From: Montifringilla adamsi
Taxonomy: Eukaryota; Chordata; Aves; Passeriformes; Passeridae
Length of the DNA: 64,000 bases
Direction of reading: 5' to 3'
Assembly: GCA_017590115.1 (NCBI GenBank)
Contig: JAGGNK010006559.1
Span: 8,979,784 to 9,043,783 of the forward strand
Numbering within the stretch: the first letter of the stretch is position 1; the number at the start of each line of letters is the position of its first letter. A program made the position numbers and the translations under genes. The notes beneath the pieces are model-generated. The model ran no database searches. It saw nothing but the letters and a program-made list of their open reading frames with translations, and was not told the origin of the DNA. Positions 12,338 to 24,723 of this stretch are shown here, one piece after another.

Positions 12338-13335
12338 AGAATAGAATCATAAGATAGCATCATTAAGGTTGGAAGAGACCTCCAAATTCATCAAGTCCAG
12401 TCTTTGATCAAACACCATCATGTCAGTTAAACTATAGTTGCACATCCAGTCATTTCTTGAACACTTCTGGGGATGATGATCCCCTGGGCAGTCTGTTTCT
12501 ATGCTTAAGTACCCTTTCAGTGAAAAACAGTCTTTGTGATGTCCAGCCTGAACCTTTACCTGTCACATCTTGTAGCTGTGTTGTCTTGTACTATCCCTAG
12601 TTACCTGGGAGAAGAGGCTGACCCCCATCTCACGACAATCTCTTTTTAGGCAGTGTAGAAAATAATGTTCCCTCTGAGCCTCCTTTTCTCCAGGCTAAAC
12701 AACCCCTTCAGCCACTCCTTACACAACTTATTGTCTAGACCCTTCATCAATTCCATTGCCCTTCTCCCTGCACTCCAACACCTCCTGAATGGGGGCCCAA
12801 AACTGGATGCAAGACTCAAGGAGTGGTCTCACCTGTGCCAAGTACAGAGGGGCAGTTGCTGCCCTTATCCCTCCAGACACACTGGTTTGGGTAGCAGCCA
12901 TAGGCCTTCTGAGGCACGCGGGCACACACTGGCTCATTATCAGCATTCCTAGGTTCTTTCCTGATGGGCAGTTTTCCAGCCACTCTGCCCCCAGATGGTA
13001 GCACTGCAGGGGTTGTTGTCACTCAAGTGCAGAACCCTGCACTTTTGTTGTTGAACTGACCTCAGCCCATTGATCCAGCCTGTCCAGATGCCTCTGCAGA
13101 GCCTTCCTGCCCTCCAGCAGATCGACGCTCCCACCCAACTTAGTGTTTTTGAGGTGCGCTCAATCCCCCTATCCAAATTATTTATAGATATTAAAAAGGA
13201 ACTGGACTGAACACTGGTGATTGGATGGCAACTGAATGTAACTCCATTTACTACCAACTCTCTGAGTCTGGCCAGTTTTCAACTCAGTGAAGAGTGCACA
13301 GGTCAAAGCCATGGGCTGCCAATTCCAAAGTAAAA
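12338..13335 (-). mobile_element. CR1 LINE, 5'-truncated, minus strand
   Basis: The + strand begins with the reverse complement of a CR1 3' end (GAATCATAAGATAGCATC, then GGTTGGAAGAGACCTCC). It continues through CAAACACCATCATGTC, CCTCCTTTTCTCCAGGCTAA and GGGGGCCCAAAACTGGATGC, all typical of avian CR1. On the minus strand, remnants of the reverse transcriptase C-terminal part are visible, including INNLDRGIE and [12 protein letters not shown]. The catalytic FADD box expected just after INNLDRGIE appears to have been removed by a small deletion, near 13,145-13,160, and the frame is broken in several places. The element is therefore inactive. The 5' part of the LINE is missing beyond about 13,335, as usual for target-primed insertions. 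CR1 is the dominant LINE of birds and supports the avian assignment. Confidence 0.92.
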
Positions 13336-16300
13336 CTAAACTAGATGTGTAAGTTGCCTTTAAGCTGGATTTTGGAAAACATCTATTTTATGTGATCTTT
13401 TCAGAAAAAAAAAGAGTTGTAGAGTTTATGAAAAGGAATGAGGCAATTATATTTCTTAGAAGTATCTCAAAATTTTTTCTTCGTTCACACTGTGACTCAG
13501 TTCTCCATCTGTAGAGTAGGATCAATTCCTTCCTGTGGTTTCGTTTGTAATTTCCATACTTCTATCAATGCTCCGTTAGTAAGGACTCAGTTCATTTGCA
13601 TAACTCAATTTCACAGTGGTGAGGGTGTTTGGAGAAAAAGCGTAGTTTTTCTGCATATATTGGAGTTTTAAAAAATGTGTCAGATTTTCCTCTGCAGTAG
13701 AAATCTTAGAATTGAAGAAACATTTATGGAAGCAAATGATGATTCAGTGACTTAGTACAACAGATTCTGAAATGTCCATGCAAAGCTATCTATGTACAAT
13801 TTTGAAGTGAATTCATCTTGATTTTTGACAGAATCAAATTGTAATACACATGAATAGAGTTTTGGCTTTGCTTTCCAAGCAAAGTATAGACACAAACCCT
13901 TATTTCTTGTGGTTTCCAAGGCACTATTCCTAGAAATAGTGTACTAAAAAAAGCATCATTTAAGTACAGATCTTACTTACATCCACAAAGTTGCAGGCTA
14001 AAGTTAGACTTCAGTAATATTAATAGCTTAGTAGAAAAATATCTATAGATAAAAACATGATGCTCTGTATCCACCTACACTTTTTCAAATATTTGGTACT
14101 TAAAGTAGTTATGGTAATTTAATAATAAAAAAAAGGCTGTAAGGTATATTTTTATTTTATGTATCATATGTGACTTTTTGAAATGTTACGAGATGTGATT
14201 CAAGCCATTTGTAAGTCTGTGGAGAGATTTTAGTGGATTAAAGGGAGGGAGAAAAAAAGACCAAAGACCCCTAAATACTCTGCAGAGTGAGGGTTGCCAA
14301 GTCTTACTGCAGAAAGTGACAAGCATTAAGATTTCCCATGGCAGAGTTCTTGCTCACTTTGCCTTCATTTTTACCCTCAATACACAGCTCCACCACAATA
14401 TCACTAACTGGTGTGCATGTTAAAGGGAAAAAATAATGTTCTAAAGTACTTTCTCATAGAAATTGACTGCTAAGAGATTATTTTAAAACCTGAGTTCATT
14501 CTAAAAGCAATATTGGCAATTATAAAATGGGGATGGGGGAAGGAGAGGGTTTATGCATAAGCTTTTGAGTGAAGAGCTATCTTTCCATTATTGTTAACAT
14601 TTCTCTTTTTTTTTAGCTAGAAATTTTCCTTTCAATTCTATATCAGAGTTTACAATGTAAGAACTTGAAGCTTCCCTGGTTCCTTTGAGAGATTGTGCGC
14701 ATTTGTTTGCTGTACCGGAGTTTTCAATATAAAACCTCAACTGGGCTTAAAAATGGGATTTTTGCCTCTGAAAAGTACATTATTACAAAGTTAACATGCA
14801 ATAAAAATGAACATTATATAAATGGACTTTCTGTGAGTTATAACTTTATATCCAGCCTCTCTAAAATAGAAGACTTGTATTGCAATTTCCTTCAGAGAGG
14901 ATAAAATTCTTACCCCTTAAAAGGAAAAGAAGAAAAAAAAGAGACAGGCCTCACAAAATCAAAGATATGGATCTTGAACGGGACATAATCAGATAATATT
15001 AATGCACAGATATTAATGAAGCTGTTAAGCTCTATTCACTGTACTGAAAGACTGAGGTATATGTTGTCCATTTAACCTTCACCATTGATGTAGTGATTTG
15101 CAGTCTGTTAACTTAGTGTTCCATCATTGGAATCTTGTGTTTTTGTTATAGCAGGAAATAATGAAGGCATGATCTAAAAGCCATTTAAATAATGCTCTCT
15201 GTATAACAGACACCAATGATAATTAGATAAGAAGAAATGAAAAAAAGAAAATCTTTTCAGGTCACTTTCTCTGTCTTTCATTAGTGTGTATAGCATGAAA
15301 TTTCTTCATTATATTATCTAAGAAATGTTGAAATATTTATGCCAGGTCAAGAGCTCTTGCACATTAATAATATCTTAGATATTTTGTTTGCTTTTCCCAG
15401 ATTATATTCTGCCTCAAACTGTGATTGATACCTCTGTATTCCCCACTGGCTCTGAGGCTGTATATCTCAGAGCAACAGATTGAGGATAATGACTGCAGCT
15501 TTTGTAGACATTGTCACACCCCACAGAAGACAGGCTCTGCTAGAAAGAGCTGAAAATAACATTATTGCCACTGCAATAAAATCACTTGATATTGTAAAAT
15601 CCTTTTGTCCATCCATAATTACCCTCTACTATATATGGACATAGATTCAATTTTTAAAAATTATTTATTTATTTTTCTTTAACAAGGATCCTTATCTATT
15701 TTGAATGCTGCCAGAAGCATTGGGTACCAGAATATATCTGAGGGAATCCTACAGAAGGATTCATGTTGCTAAGAACAGATGTTTACTTCTTTCAGTTACT
15801 GAAATTCCCTTACTAGTGACTGGTGAAAAACAGGCATTCACCAGCTGATAGCTTTCCTGGAAGAATTTTGCTACAGTCACACTAAGGACCATATGGTGGC
15901 TTTCTCAGATGTACATAGCTCTGTTAGAGATGGTTGAACATGCACTTAGTAAGTAAGACTGCTTAGAATACATATCTGCACCACTGTTAGTTTTTCATCC
16001 TTTTCTGTGGGGAAATACTTTACTCATGATTATGTATTTTTGGTGAATTCCCTATTAGTGTAACACTCCTACAGGATACACATTCATATGAAAAAACACT
16101 TTGTTATTATTTCAGTTAATAAAGATCTAAAGTAATCTTCTTTAATCAATATAGAGACATGGGAGTGTCTTAAAAGTAATTTAAATAGTATTTATTTTTT
16201 GTTGTGCTAGTCTATTAAAACAAAATTTGAATTTATATAATTTTTCCAATTATATATACAGTATAAATTTTTTCTATTAAATCAGAAATTTCATAATTCT

Positions 16301-17831
16301 TTTTACTTTGAAGGACTGTGCTGTTAACATTAGTGTATCAGAAGAAGCTATGTTTTCTGCAGTCTCATGATAAGTTTCCATGTGTTTAATTAGGTATCAC
16401 TGAAATCTCAATCACACAATTTCAACAGATACCATGAAGATAAATTAGCTTTCCTTTCTCCACTACATACTTTTGTACATTCTGACTGAAAATATACTGT
16501 TGGCAAAAGGGCCAGTGTTTTTGTTTATTGAGGGGGAGTTTTGGTTTTAGTGGGGTTTGTTTGTTTTTTGGTTTTGTTTTTTTTTTTTAGTTCAATAAAT
16601 GTTAGCCGTTTGCCTTTCACATTTTTCGGGGTGTCATTTTGTTATTTATTATGCTGTTTCTTCAGGTTATAATTTTTTAATTAATAGTTTGCTTTTATTA
16701 GATATTGCAATGTCTTAAGATGTCTTAAGAGTTTGTCCACTCTTTAACCTTGCTGCTCATCTGGTTATATCACTTGCCTAATTGTTATCACCATAGAATG
16801 AAGTTTCTGAGGCATTTTTCATCATTCCAACATCACATTGCATTTGCATTATGGCTATGAGGTTGTTTCATAACACATGTATTGTCCTTTAAATACAAAA
16901 CCAAAGTGAAAAAAAACCCCAACCTATTAAACATGCTTTACTAATGAATACTGACCAGTTTTATCCAATACAGGGAGCAGTATCCAGACAAACTTTCTAT
17001 TTCAGCATATCTGTTTTCCAAGAGCTGTTGGTACTGCAGCTTTGATTCAATGCAAGAAGTAAGTGCTTGCATAATATGAGAATCACAAGTATTCCCATTT
17101 GGAGAAGCCTTTTGTTGCCACACAGAGTTTGTAAAAGTTCAGTGCTTTTCTGAGTGTGTTGTGCTGCAGTTCATTTTTCATGTTTAAATCTAGACTCTTT
17201 GCAGCTGTATTATCGCATCAACAAAATCGCTAACTTTAAGATGCTCATTTGGGATTTATCCGACTGTAACTAGATGGAGAACTTAGGCCCTTGTAGGTCA
17301 ACAGATGTGTGTTTCACCTCTGCTGCTCCTCTGAGTGAATACTGGAATGTTTTGCAGATGCTGGAGGATTAATTTGCAAGCACATCTCAGATCCTTGTGA
17401 TGTATTCAGTAGCAGAACTGCAGAAAAACATTTTTAATCTGTTTTATACACTTGGAATTATAGTTTGAAGACATAGTTGAATAACCAGACTGCAGCTTTA
17501 GAAGTGCTTCAGTATTTTGCTGTTGTTTTTCAATGATTAAACTTGGAATTACAAAAGAATAGTTAGTTGGATGTTTGGTGCAAGCTGACAAACTAAGACT
17601 ATAGATATAGGGTAAAAAATTCTAATACTAATTTCATGTTTTCTTTCAGTAATGGCCTCTGTGCTAAAATTATTCTTTTCTCAAATAAAATTTTCTTCTT
17701 TCTGAAGAATCTGCATATCCTCAGATCAGAGATGTCTCAGTTTTGTGGGGGGTAGTTTTTTATTCTAATACAGTATTTATTTGAAAAGAAACTGTACTTC
17801 TATTGAAGAAAATTAAAGGAAGAAGGAAGGC

Positions 17832-17856
17832 ATATATATATATATATATATATATA
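17832..17856. repeat. (AT)12 microsatellite
   Basis: Twenty-five bases of alternating AT lie about 700 bp before the acceptor of the next exon, followed by a short CACA. Confidence 0.95.
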
Positions 17857-18562
17857 CACACTGAAGGAAGGTATTAAAAATTACATGCATTTTGCATAAT
17901 AAGCAAAACAAACCAAAACAATCTCCAGACTTCATCTCAGTACAAAATATTGTGGTCTAAACAGTGTAATTTAAGTCATTGCCACATTTTCTACACAAAT
18001 TTGTAAGACCTTGGAGAAAAGATTGTTTATCCAATCCAAATACTATGCAAACCTCAATAAATTCAAAATAAATTTAAGACAGAAAATAATCCCACCCACA
18101 ATTTTCTGAATGAGGTGTTTTCACCTCTAAGTAATCTGCAAAGATTATACTGAGTTTTTTTATCCGGGTAGTATGTCACATGGTATTTGCCATGAGATTA
18201 GATAAATATTAATAAGACAAAAAAAAATATTAATTCACAATGGTGAAATAATCAGTGAGAATCTGGTCCTCACAGAAGTTGCAGAAAGTTTTTGCAATTA
18301 TCTTATAAATTTTTTTCACTCACAAGGTAGAACTATCTTTATTGCTTAAGTCATTACAGAATATTCACTAGTGAGACACTGCAAATAGTGATTTGAGAAA
18401 GCTAAAAAATTAATCATCAACTATGGTTTGTCAGTCAAAAGTGATGGTTGTATAAAAATGGCAAAAGTATTTTCATTTTGTACTTACTGAAAGTTTTAAG
18501 CAAAACAGTTTTGCACCAAAATCACTGAATAATAAAATTTCTAAATAATTTTGCCTGTATAG

Positions 18563-18816
18563 GAGCTGGATTTTGAAGCTAAGACAAGCTATACCTTGAG
18601 GATAGAAGCAGCCAATATGCATGTTGATCCTCGTTTCCTGAGTCTGGGGCCCTTCAGTGATATGACAACAGTGAAGATAATTGTAGAGGATGTTGATGAG
18701 CCACCTGTGTTTACCTCACGCCTGTACTCCATGGTGGTGTCTGAAGCAGCAAAGGTTGGCACTATCATTGGAACTGTAGCAGCCCATGATCCTGATGCCT
18801 CAAATAGTCCTGTCAG
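18563..18816 (+). CDS. CDH7: Cadherin-7, end of EC3 and start of EC4 exon (254 bp)
   Basis: The acceptor is CTGTATAG and the donor is AG|GTAATT, a weaker donor than most here. The protein starts ELDFEAKTSYTLRIEAAN, followed by DPRFLSLGPFSDMTTVKIIV, the EC3-EC4 calcium linker DVDEPPVF, then the EC4 start with VSEAAKVGTIIGTVAAHDPD and ASNSPVR. The 254 bp length is standard. SLGPFSDxTTVKIIVEDVDE and IIGTVAAHDPD fit cadherin-7. From memory, mammalian CDH7 has KDAD where this reads MHVD just after EAAN; the difference sits on a variable loop and is probably lineage divergence. Confidence 0.96.
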
Positions 18817-21800
18817 GTAATTCCAAGAGTTCTTGATTATTTATTCAGCTTTTGCACTGAATTTGTTCATCTTGTGGTGGGAGGGGCTTTGGTAACAGTG
18901 GAAGTCATTAATAAGCTTTATTCCCTTACCGAAGAGATTCAGATGTTCTATGAGTTTGCATGGTTTAACTTTTATAACCTGAACTACAGAATCTCTGAAA
19001 AAAAAAAATAGTTGAAATCTCTGTGAAACATAGAGACTATATTGTTTCAGAATCCCAAGTGAAAGAAATCACCTAAAAATATTGCTCATATTTATTACTG
19101 TCTAAGCTTAGGAAGAGTCTATTATGATCTATAGCAAGCTATGTTCTTTTAAATCAACCAGGATCAAAAATTGTATCTATAATATACATGTATGCTTGAA
19201 TAATGAATCATAGTCTGTGTGCACTAGGAATTAGAATGTAATAGGACATAAATTCCCACATGGAAACTTGAGCTGAGGTCCCACAGCAGGAAACAGTGAT
19301 AAAAACTCTTCACATGAAAGAAGTGGACAGGATGAGATGCATCCTGTTCTAGTCAGGATAGTTAAACGCTTTTGGTTTTGTAAATTTTGCTGCAGCCAAA
19401 CATCTTACATTTGAATGGGAAGAGGTGTGATCAGTAGAGATTCATAAACTGTCAAGGACCTCTTCGTCTTCAGTGTCTGAAAAACCTTCAAACCTTCCAC
19501 AATATAATGTCCAAGATCATTAAGAAACTATAGGAGAACACAAATTCTCAATCTTCTGTTTGCCTGTATCTAAGGTCAGAGCTCAAGGGCAAAGACTCTC
19601 CACCTTAGCTATACCAGTAATGAGCTACTTGTTATTTTTCTTATGCAGAGTAGTAATATTAATTCTCAAAGGAGCATGCAAAGGATCTAGAGAGTAATGG
19701 TTATAACTTAGGAACTCTGTGAATTTAAACACCTGCAGTGGGAGGAACTCATACACAATTAAAAGTTAGTGCTTAGTCACATTTGGTTTTATTGCTCACT
19801 TAGGGCATACATAGGAAAGATCTTTGTGGGTATTTGTTTTGGTAATGTTAAGTCTTTCTTTTCACACATTGAAAATGAACTTGGGAATCAAGTGAAATTT
19901 CTAAAGCAGAGATCTTTTGCAAAAGTAAAGCATGTGTTTCACTCCTAGAGGTGATGCAAATGTTCTATCTCTTTTGTTATATATTTGCAACTTATTCAAA
20001 GTAGCTGATTCCTACAATGAATAAACAAGTCCTAGATGAATGTTTGGCATGGATTTATTTGTGAAATTTTTCTTTGCTGTGGTAGTATTTTCTGGCACTA
20101 ATGTTAGCATCTGGTGTATAATATCTGGTTACCAGAATAATTTAGAATAGGCTTAAACACAGTTCCATTAATGCAGGCCATGCTCAGAATGCTTTTGACT
20201 CCTTTGTAAACATAAAGATGAGTTTATTGGCCTTGATCTGGTTAATTTTTACAATTCCAGCATAAAAAATAATTTTATCACCTGCTAACATCTTGGAGAT
20301 TCCTTCTGCTTCAAAGTTTCTTGGAATTTAAGGGAGAAGAAAAAAGAAAAGTAGTGAGGATTTTTCTATGTGCTTGTGAACCTGCTATGTACATGGTCAA
20401 AGGTACTGAAAGATAACATAATTTAAAGCTGTTCTGCATACACTCTGATATATCAGAGACAGATTCCTCTAATGTTGGAATGTGCTAAGAAGGATTAATG
20501 CATAAAACTTTTCATGATCTGTTTAAGGAGTTTAAATTATTAATCTATAAATAAGTATTCCAACTTCCAAACTCTGGATTATATTGATGCTGATTAAAAT
20601 CTAGATTTGTTACAATTCAGAAAATGTTGAAATTACAAGATCAGACACAGAACCTTGACAATACCAATGACTAGGGAAAATAATAAATGTTTTGAAAATA
20701 AGAGGTTATCTCATAAGGACCAGAGAACCACTGACGTTTGAACTAACTTAAATAAAGGATTTAAAACTCCTGCAGCTCAAAGATTTTCAAGTACTATGGC
20801 TGTGAGGAATTAAAGGATTAAATATATTTAAAATATTTTTTTTAGAATTTGAGTATGTATACAATGCTTATAAATAAGGGAAACTGCTTGCTTCCTATGC
20901 ATAGAATTATTTTTCTCCTTGTTTCATAAGGAGATCATCCAATTTATATAACTTGTTTGCTTTTCCGCCCTCCTTCCCTAGCTCCCTCCTTGTCTCCTTC
21001 CTTTACTGCTTTCTTCCTTTTTGTCATTCTCACCTCTCCATCACCTCCTGCTTTTCTACTTCTCCTTCTCTTTCTCCTCCTTCTCCTTTGGCTCTTCAAG
21101 TTACATAATGATAGACTTAATAATTGGGAAATCTGAGGATTTCTAAGGGAAATCTGGCAGGAGATTGAATCTCAGCTGTGAGGCCTGACAAGATTGACTA
21201 TATAGCAGAGGTGACAGGTATGGTCTCATGGGGAAACTTGCCAGCCTCAAAGCAGCTGTAGAACACCGCTGACCAAATAAACAACAGTGCTGGCAAGAAA
21301 TAAAGTGAAAAATGGCCTACAGTTAAGACAAAATGAAAGAAGAAAAAGAGGGAAAGCGGTAATCCACAAAAACTGCTACTACTGTTGTTGTTATAACTCA
21401 TTATTCTCTCTCTCGCTGCGACATAATACAGGTAAACAATTCTAATTATGTAACAAGGCTCTGCACTTAGATTATACAGGTAGGAGGCAAAGATAAAAAC
21501 ACAGTCATACAGTAAAGAAGATGTATATTATAACATACAACAAAAAAATGGTTTCATAAGATCATTGTGTCTAGGAAGTCGCATTTTTTAATTGTCTTGC
21601 ATTGTTCTTTCTTTCCATGTTCTTCTAAGAATAAGGTTTATGTTATATCAATAATCTAATATATCATCGGTGTGTCAGTAATTGCAACAATCACACTTGG
21701 TCTGGTTCAGACATTTTAATTCATCCTGAGTGTAGGGAAGTGCTCTGGAGTACCTACTTGACCTAAATGAGAGTGCAAGAATTTGACCCAGTTATAAATC

Positions 21801-22556
21801 TAATGTCAAAAATTCTCCAGTTCTAAATCTAAATCTGCTTAATGAGCTGTCCCTTACTCTAAAAAGGGATATAAGAAAATCACCCACAGATGTTTTGACC
21901 TTTTATCTTATGCTATTTTCAGTTTGCTAAGGAGCTCCTAAGGAGTTCCCCTTCCTAAAACAAATTGGGAGGTAAAGATGTGATAAGCCAAAGAGTTCAG
22001 GGCATGAGCCTGTGTTTATTTAATGACAGTGAAGTGCTGTGAGCTGACAGTGAAGACATGCAATCCCTTGACCCTAGGCTGCATCATCTTTCCTTTTTAC
22101 CCCTTCCCCTGCAGCTATGGGTGACTCAGGGTCTCTTGTGGTGATAATAGAAAGTTCTGTGCTCAGACTGCCAGCCCCATGGGATCAGTGCCCGGCTGGT
22201 ACAGACTTGTAGCAAATTCCAACTCACCTTCTCCTTAGCTGGCTCTCAGGAGGATGCTATTTGATTAATTCCTGAGTTTGTTTTACAGCACAGAGGAAGA
22301 AAGAAAAGACAGAGGAATACCTCGCTTTAGATGACACTGTGGGAGTGTAGCCTGCCACTGGCAGCACAAGTCACTGTGTAATTCTCTCACCTTTGCAAGT
22401 GCCTTTGCTTCTCTCAATGCCCCAGGGAAACTGGACTGAGCAATGCTCAAACTAAGGAAACAGTGGAAGTGCTTCCTGTCTAATAAGAAATCAGTGAAAT
22501 ATTTTTACAGGCTGTAAATGAGCATAAATTAAAAGTTTCTTTCATCCTTTACCTAG
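18817..22556 (+). other. CDH7: CDH7 intron (3.7 kb)
   Basis: The donor is GTAATT and the acceptor is TTACCTAG. It is mostly unique AT-rich sequence. It has a 140-base pyrimidine-rich tract (20959-21097) and a block at about 21,900-22,480 that is less AT-rich than the rest of the intron. I saw no further exon or recognisable transposon. Confidence 0.85.
20959..21097 (+). repeat. Pyrimidine-rich (C/T) tract, about 140 bp
   Basis: The + strand is dominated by C and T with words such as CTCCTTCTC repeated, for example around 21061-21088. Purines are scattered singles. Such tracts can form triplex (H-DNA) structures and can also mimic splice-acceptor polypyrimidine tracts. It is internal to an intron and no exon follows. 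Confidence 0.85.
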
Positions 22557-22693
22557 GTATTCAATAGATCGAAACACAGATCTGGAGAGGTATTTCAATA
22601 TTGATGCCAACAGTGGAGTCATTACAACTGCCAAATCTTTGGACAGGGAAACTAATGCTGTTCATAATATCACAGTTTTGGCCATGGAAAGTC
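22557..22693 (+). CDS. CDH7: Cadherin-7, EC4 exon (137 bp)
   Basis: The acceptor is TTACCTAG and the donor is C|GTAAGT. After a split arginine codon the protein reads YSIDRNTDLERYFNIDANSG, VITTAKSLDRETNAVHNITV and LAMES. The SLDRE motif supplies calcium ligands, and NIT is a potential N-glycosylation sequon in EC4. The 137 bp length and phase match the type II family, and the sequence is nearly the cadherin-7 version as I remember it. It leaves one base of a glutamine codon for the next exon. Confidence 0.96.
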
Positions 22694-24601
22694 GTAAGTA
22701 TCCATAGAAAGATTTTTATCGACAGTTTGTGTGTAAAGCTTCAGGCTTGGTTTTGATCAGCTTCACTTAGAGAATTTCTGGCAGCAGCAAACTGTGGCAG
22801 ATAAAAATAACATATTACTTAATGCAAAAGAAATCTATATGATAAAAATATAAAAGTACAACAGTTTAGGTGTTTGCTTTTTCATTGCTTCACACCTTGT
22901 GTATGCTTTTATTTTCTGAAAGACAAATACAAAGGAAGATTAAATATGTTAAGTCAGCAGTCTCACACTAAGTGTCATTACAGGAAAGGTGATATGGAAG
23001 ATAGGGGAGAGTGGTTATCCCATCTCAGAGTTGATTGCTGTTGGTCAGCCACAGCATTCTTAGACGGTATAAAGAAAAGGGGATATGAATGCTGATGTGG
23101 TTTCATTTTCCTGACTCTAAGGTACCACTGTAGAAGTTATTTTGTATTTGGTATCTTTTTCTAGTGTAACATAAAAAGTGCTAAAAAATGTAATGCTTCA
23201 AATTGATATAAGAATTCTTCTAATTCAGGTTCAAACATAACTTGTTCTGCTTTGAATACATTTTGTAAAGTGCTTTCATATTTGAAGAATTTATATCTTC
23301 AAATTTCATCTTTATTAGTACTCTCTTGGGCTGTGATAATAAAAAGTTATCAGTTCTCTGGCTTGCTGTTGTAAAAATCATCACTTCTTGATTTCAGTGA
23401 GCTTAATTTAACATTCAACCTGAAAGTCAAGATTTATTGTTTAGTGTCTCTATGAATCTATCTTCTATTATCACGAGTAGAATTTTGGTCTAAAAACACA
23501 AAATAGAAAACAAAAATGTTCCTGGGTAGTAGCAAAACTGATGAGGTAGACAAGGGGCATATCTGACACAAATTAGAGTCTAGGAGCACAAGTAAAAACT
23601 TGTACTGCTTTAATTTATATTTATGTCTGCTTGGTTTTCAATAAGCTTAGCTCAGCAGAGGACAAATTTGGTGTCAAAAAGGCTTGCTTCTCTGGCATTT
23701 CACAGGTGATATAAAGAACAGCCAAAAAACCCACCTTGTGAATTAACATTTTCATGCTTAAAATATTTATTAAAATGTAGCTGCAATACACTATGAAAAG
23801 ATAAATGCATGTTTGAACTTTTGTAAAGTTTTTTATTTTGTCCTGCTGTAACATTGATATTATCATTTTTGGTAAACAAGAATTATAACAACTCTTTCCC
23901 CTGCTCTGAAAGAAACAAAAAATAAGTATTGTGCTCACTGATGTCCTTATGCTTAGTTCAAAATATAATTATTGTTTACAGTTAAAGTATGACACTGGAC
24001 AATGAACATACTCGTAGTTTAGCTAGAGATGTGTACCAGTTTACAATGTGATTCATATTTAATGTGTTCAACATGTTAATGACGTAGTTGAAATACTTAG
24101 TTGTGTGTGCAATTTAAATACTTTGGAATTTGCTTCAGATTTGCTTCTCTTCTTTTCTCTTATACATAGCTGATAAAATTCTGGTTTTGACTTCTCAATA
24201 GACTGACCCATCTGAAGTTCAGCCAAAAAAAACAAAAAAAAAAAAGTTTAACCTATAACAATCATGCTATTCTCAGTATGAACAGTGATGTTCTGGCTAG
24301 CTTGGTGATGATTTTACATCATCTTGCTTTTATCCTTCCATGTGATTTGATTCAATGCTGTGATTAGTGAGTAAGATTTCCAGTTTATCCTGAGAGTAAA
24401 ATTTTAGATTAATTGAAGCAGCTGGAGCACACAAATGTTGGTACAGAAGATCAAGACAAGAGTTTCCTTTGTATTTGAGGGAGGGATTATAATTGATTTG
24501 ACATGCATATCAAAAGAAGAATGCAAATAAAAAAGATAATGACCTTCAGAATAACTTGCAAGGATCTCCTCTTAATTGTTTTATTGGACTTTTTCTTGTA
24601 G
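22694..24601 (+). other. CDH7: CDH7 intron (1.9 kb)
   Basis: The donor is GTAAGT and the acceptor is TTCTTGTAG. It is AT-rich unique sequence with a short A-rich run near 24,225-24,245. The 105-codon minus-strand open frame at 23,621-23,938 has no recognisable content. Confidence 0.85.
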
Positions 24602-24723
24602 AGAATCCAGCACAGATTGGGAGAGGCTATGTAGCCATCACAATCCTTGACATCAATGACAATGCCCCTGAGTTTGCCATGGAGTATGAGACAACTGTCT
24701 GTGAAAATGCTCAGCCTGGTCAG
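24602..24723 (+). CDS. CDH7: Cadherin-7, EC4-EC5 linker exon (122 bp)
   Basis: The acceptor is CTTGTAG and the donor is CAG|GTATGC, a weaker donor. The protein reads [15 protein letters not shown], then the calcium linker [10 protein letters not shown], then [15 protein letters not shown], in phase 0. DINDNAPEF marks the EC4-EC5 boundary, and the VCENA phrase is a type II EC5 start. The length is standard at 122 bp. Reading through the donor would stop after 10 codons at 24,754-24,756. Confidence 0.96.

Larger units (their letters stand above)
7108..18562 (+). other. CDH7: CDH7 intron (11.5 kb), the largest in the window
   Basis: The donor is GTGAGT and the acceptor is CCTGTATAG. It contains an LTR-like avian repeat fragment (about 9320-9570), a unique relatively CpG-rich block (about 10010-10370), a G-free A/C-rich tract (11484-11592), a CR1 copy (about 12338-13335) and a TA microsatellite (17832-17856). 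Poly-T runs occur at 8670-8686 and near 16580. No additional exon was found. Confidence 0.85.

Noticed and set aside
12665..13257. Several open frames on both strands around 12.7-13.3 kb
   Set aside because: They are fragments within the CR1 LINE; only the RT remnants on the minus strand have meaning, and these are broken.
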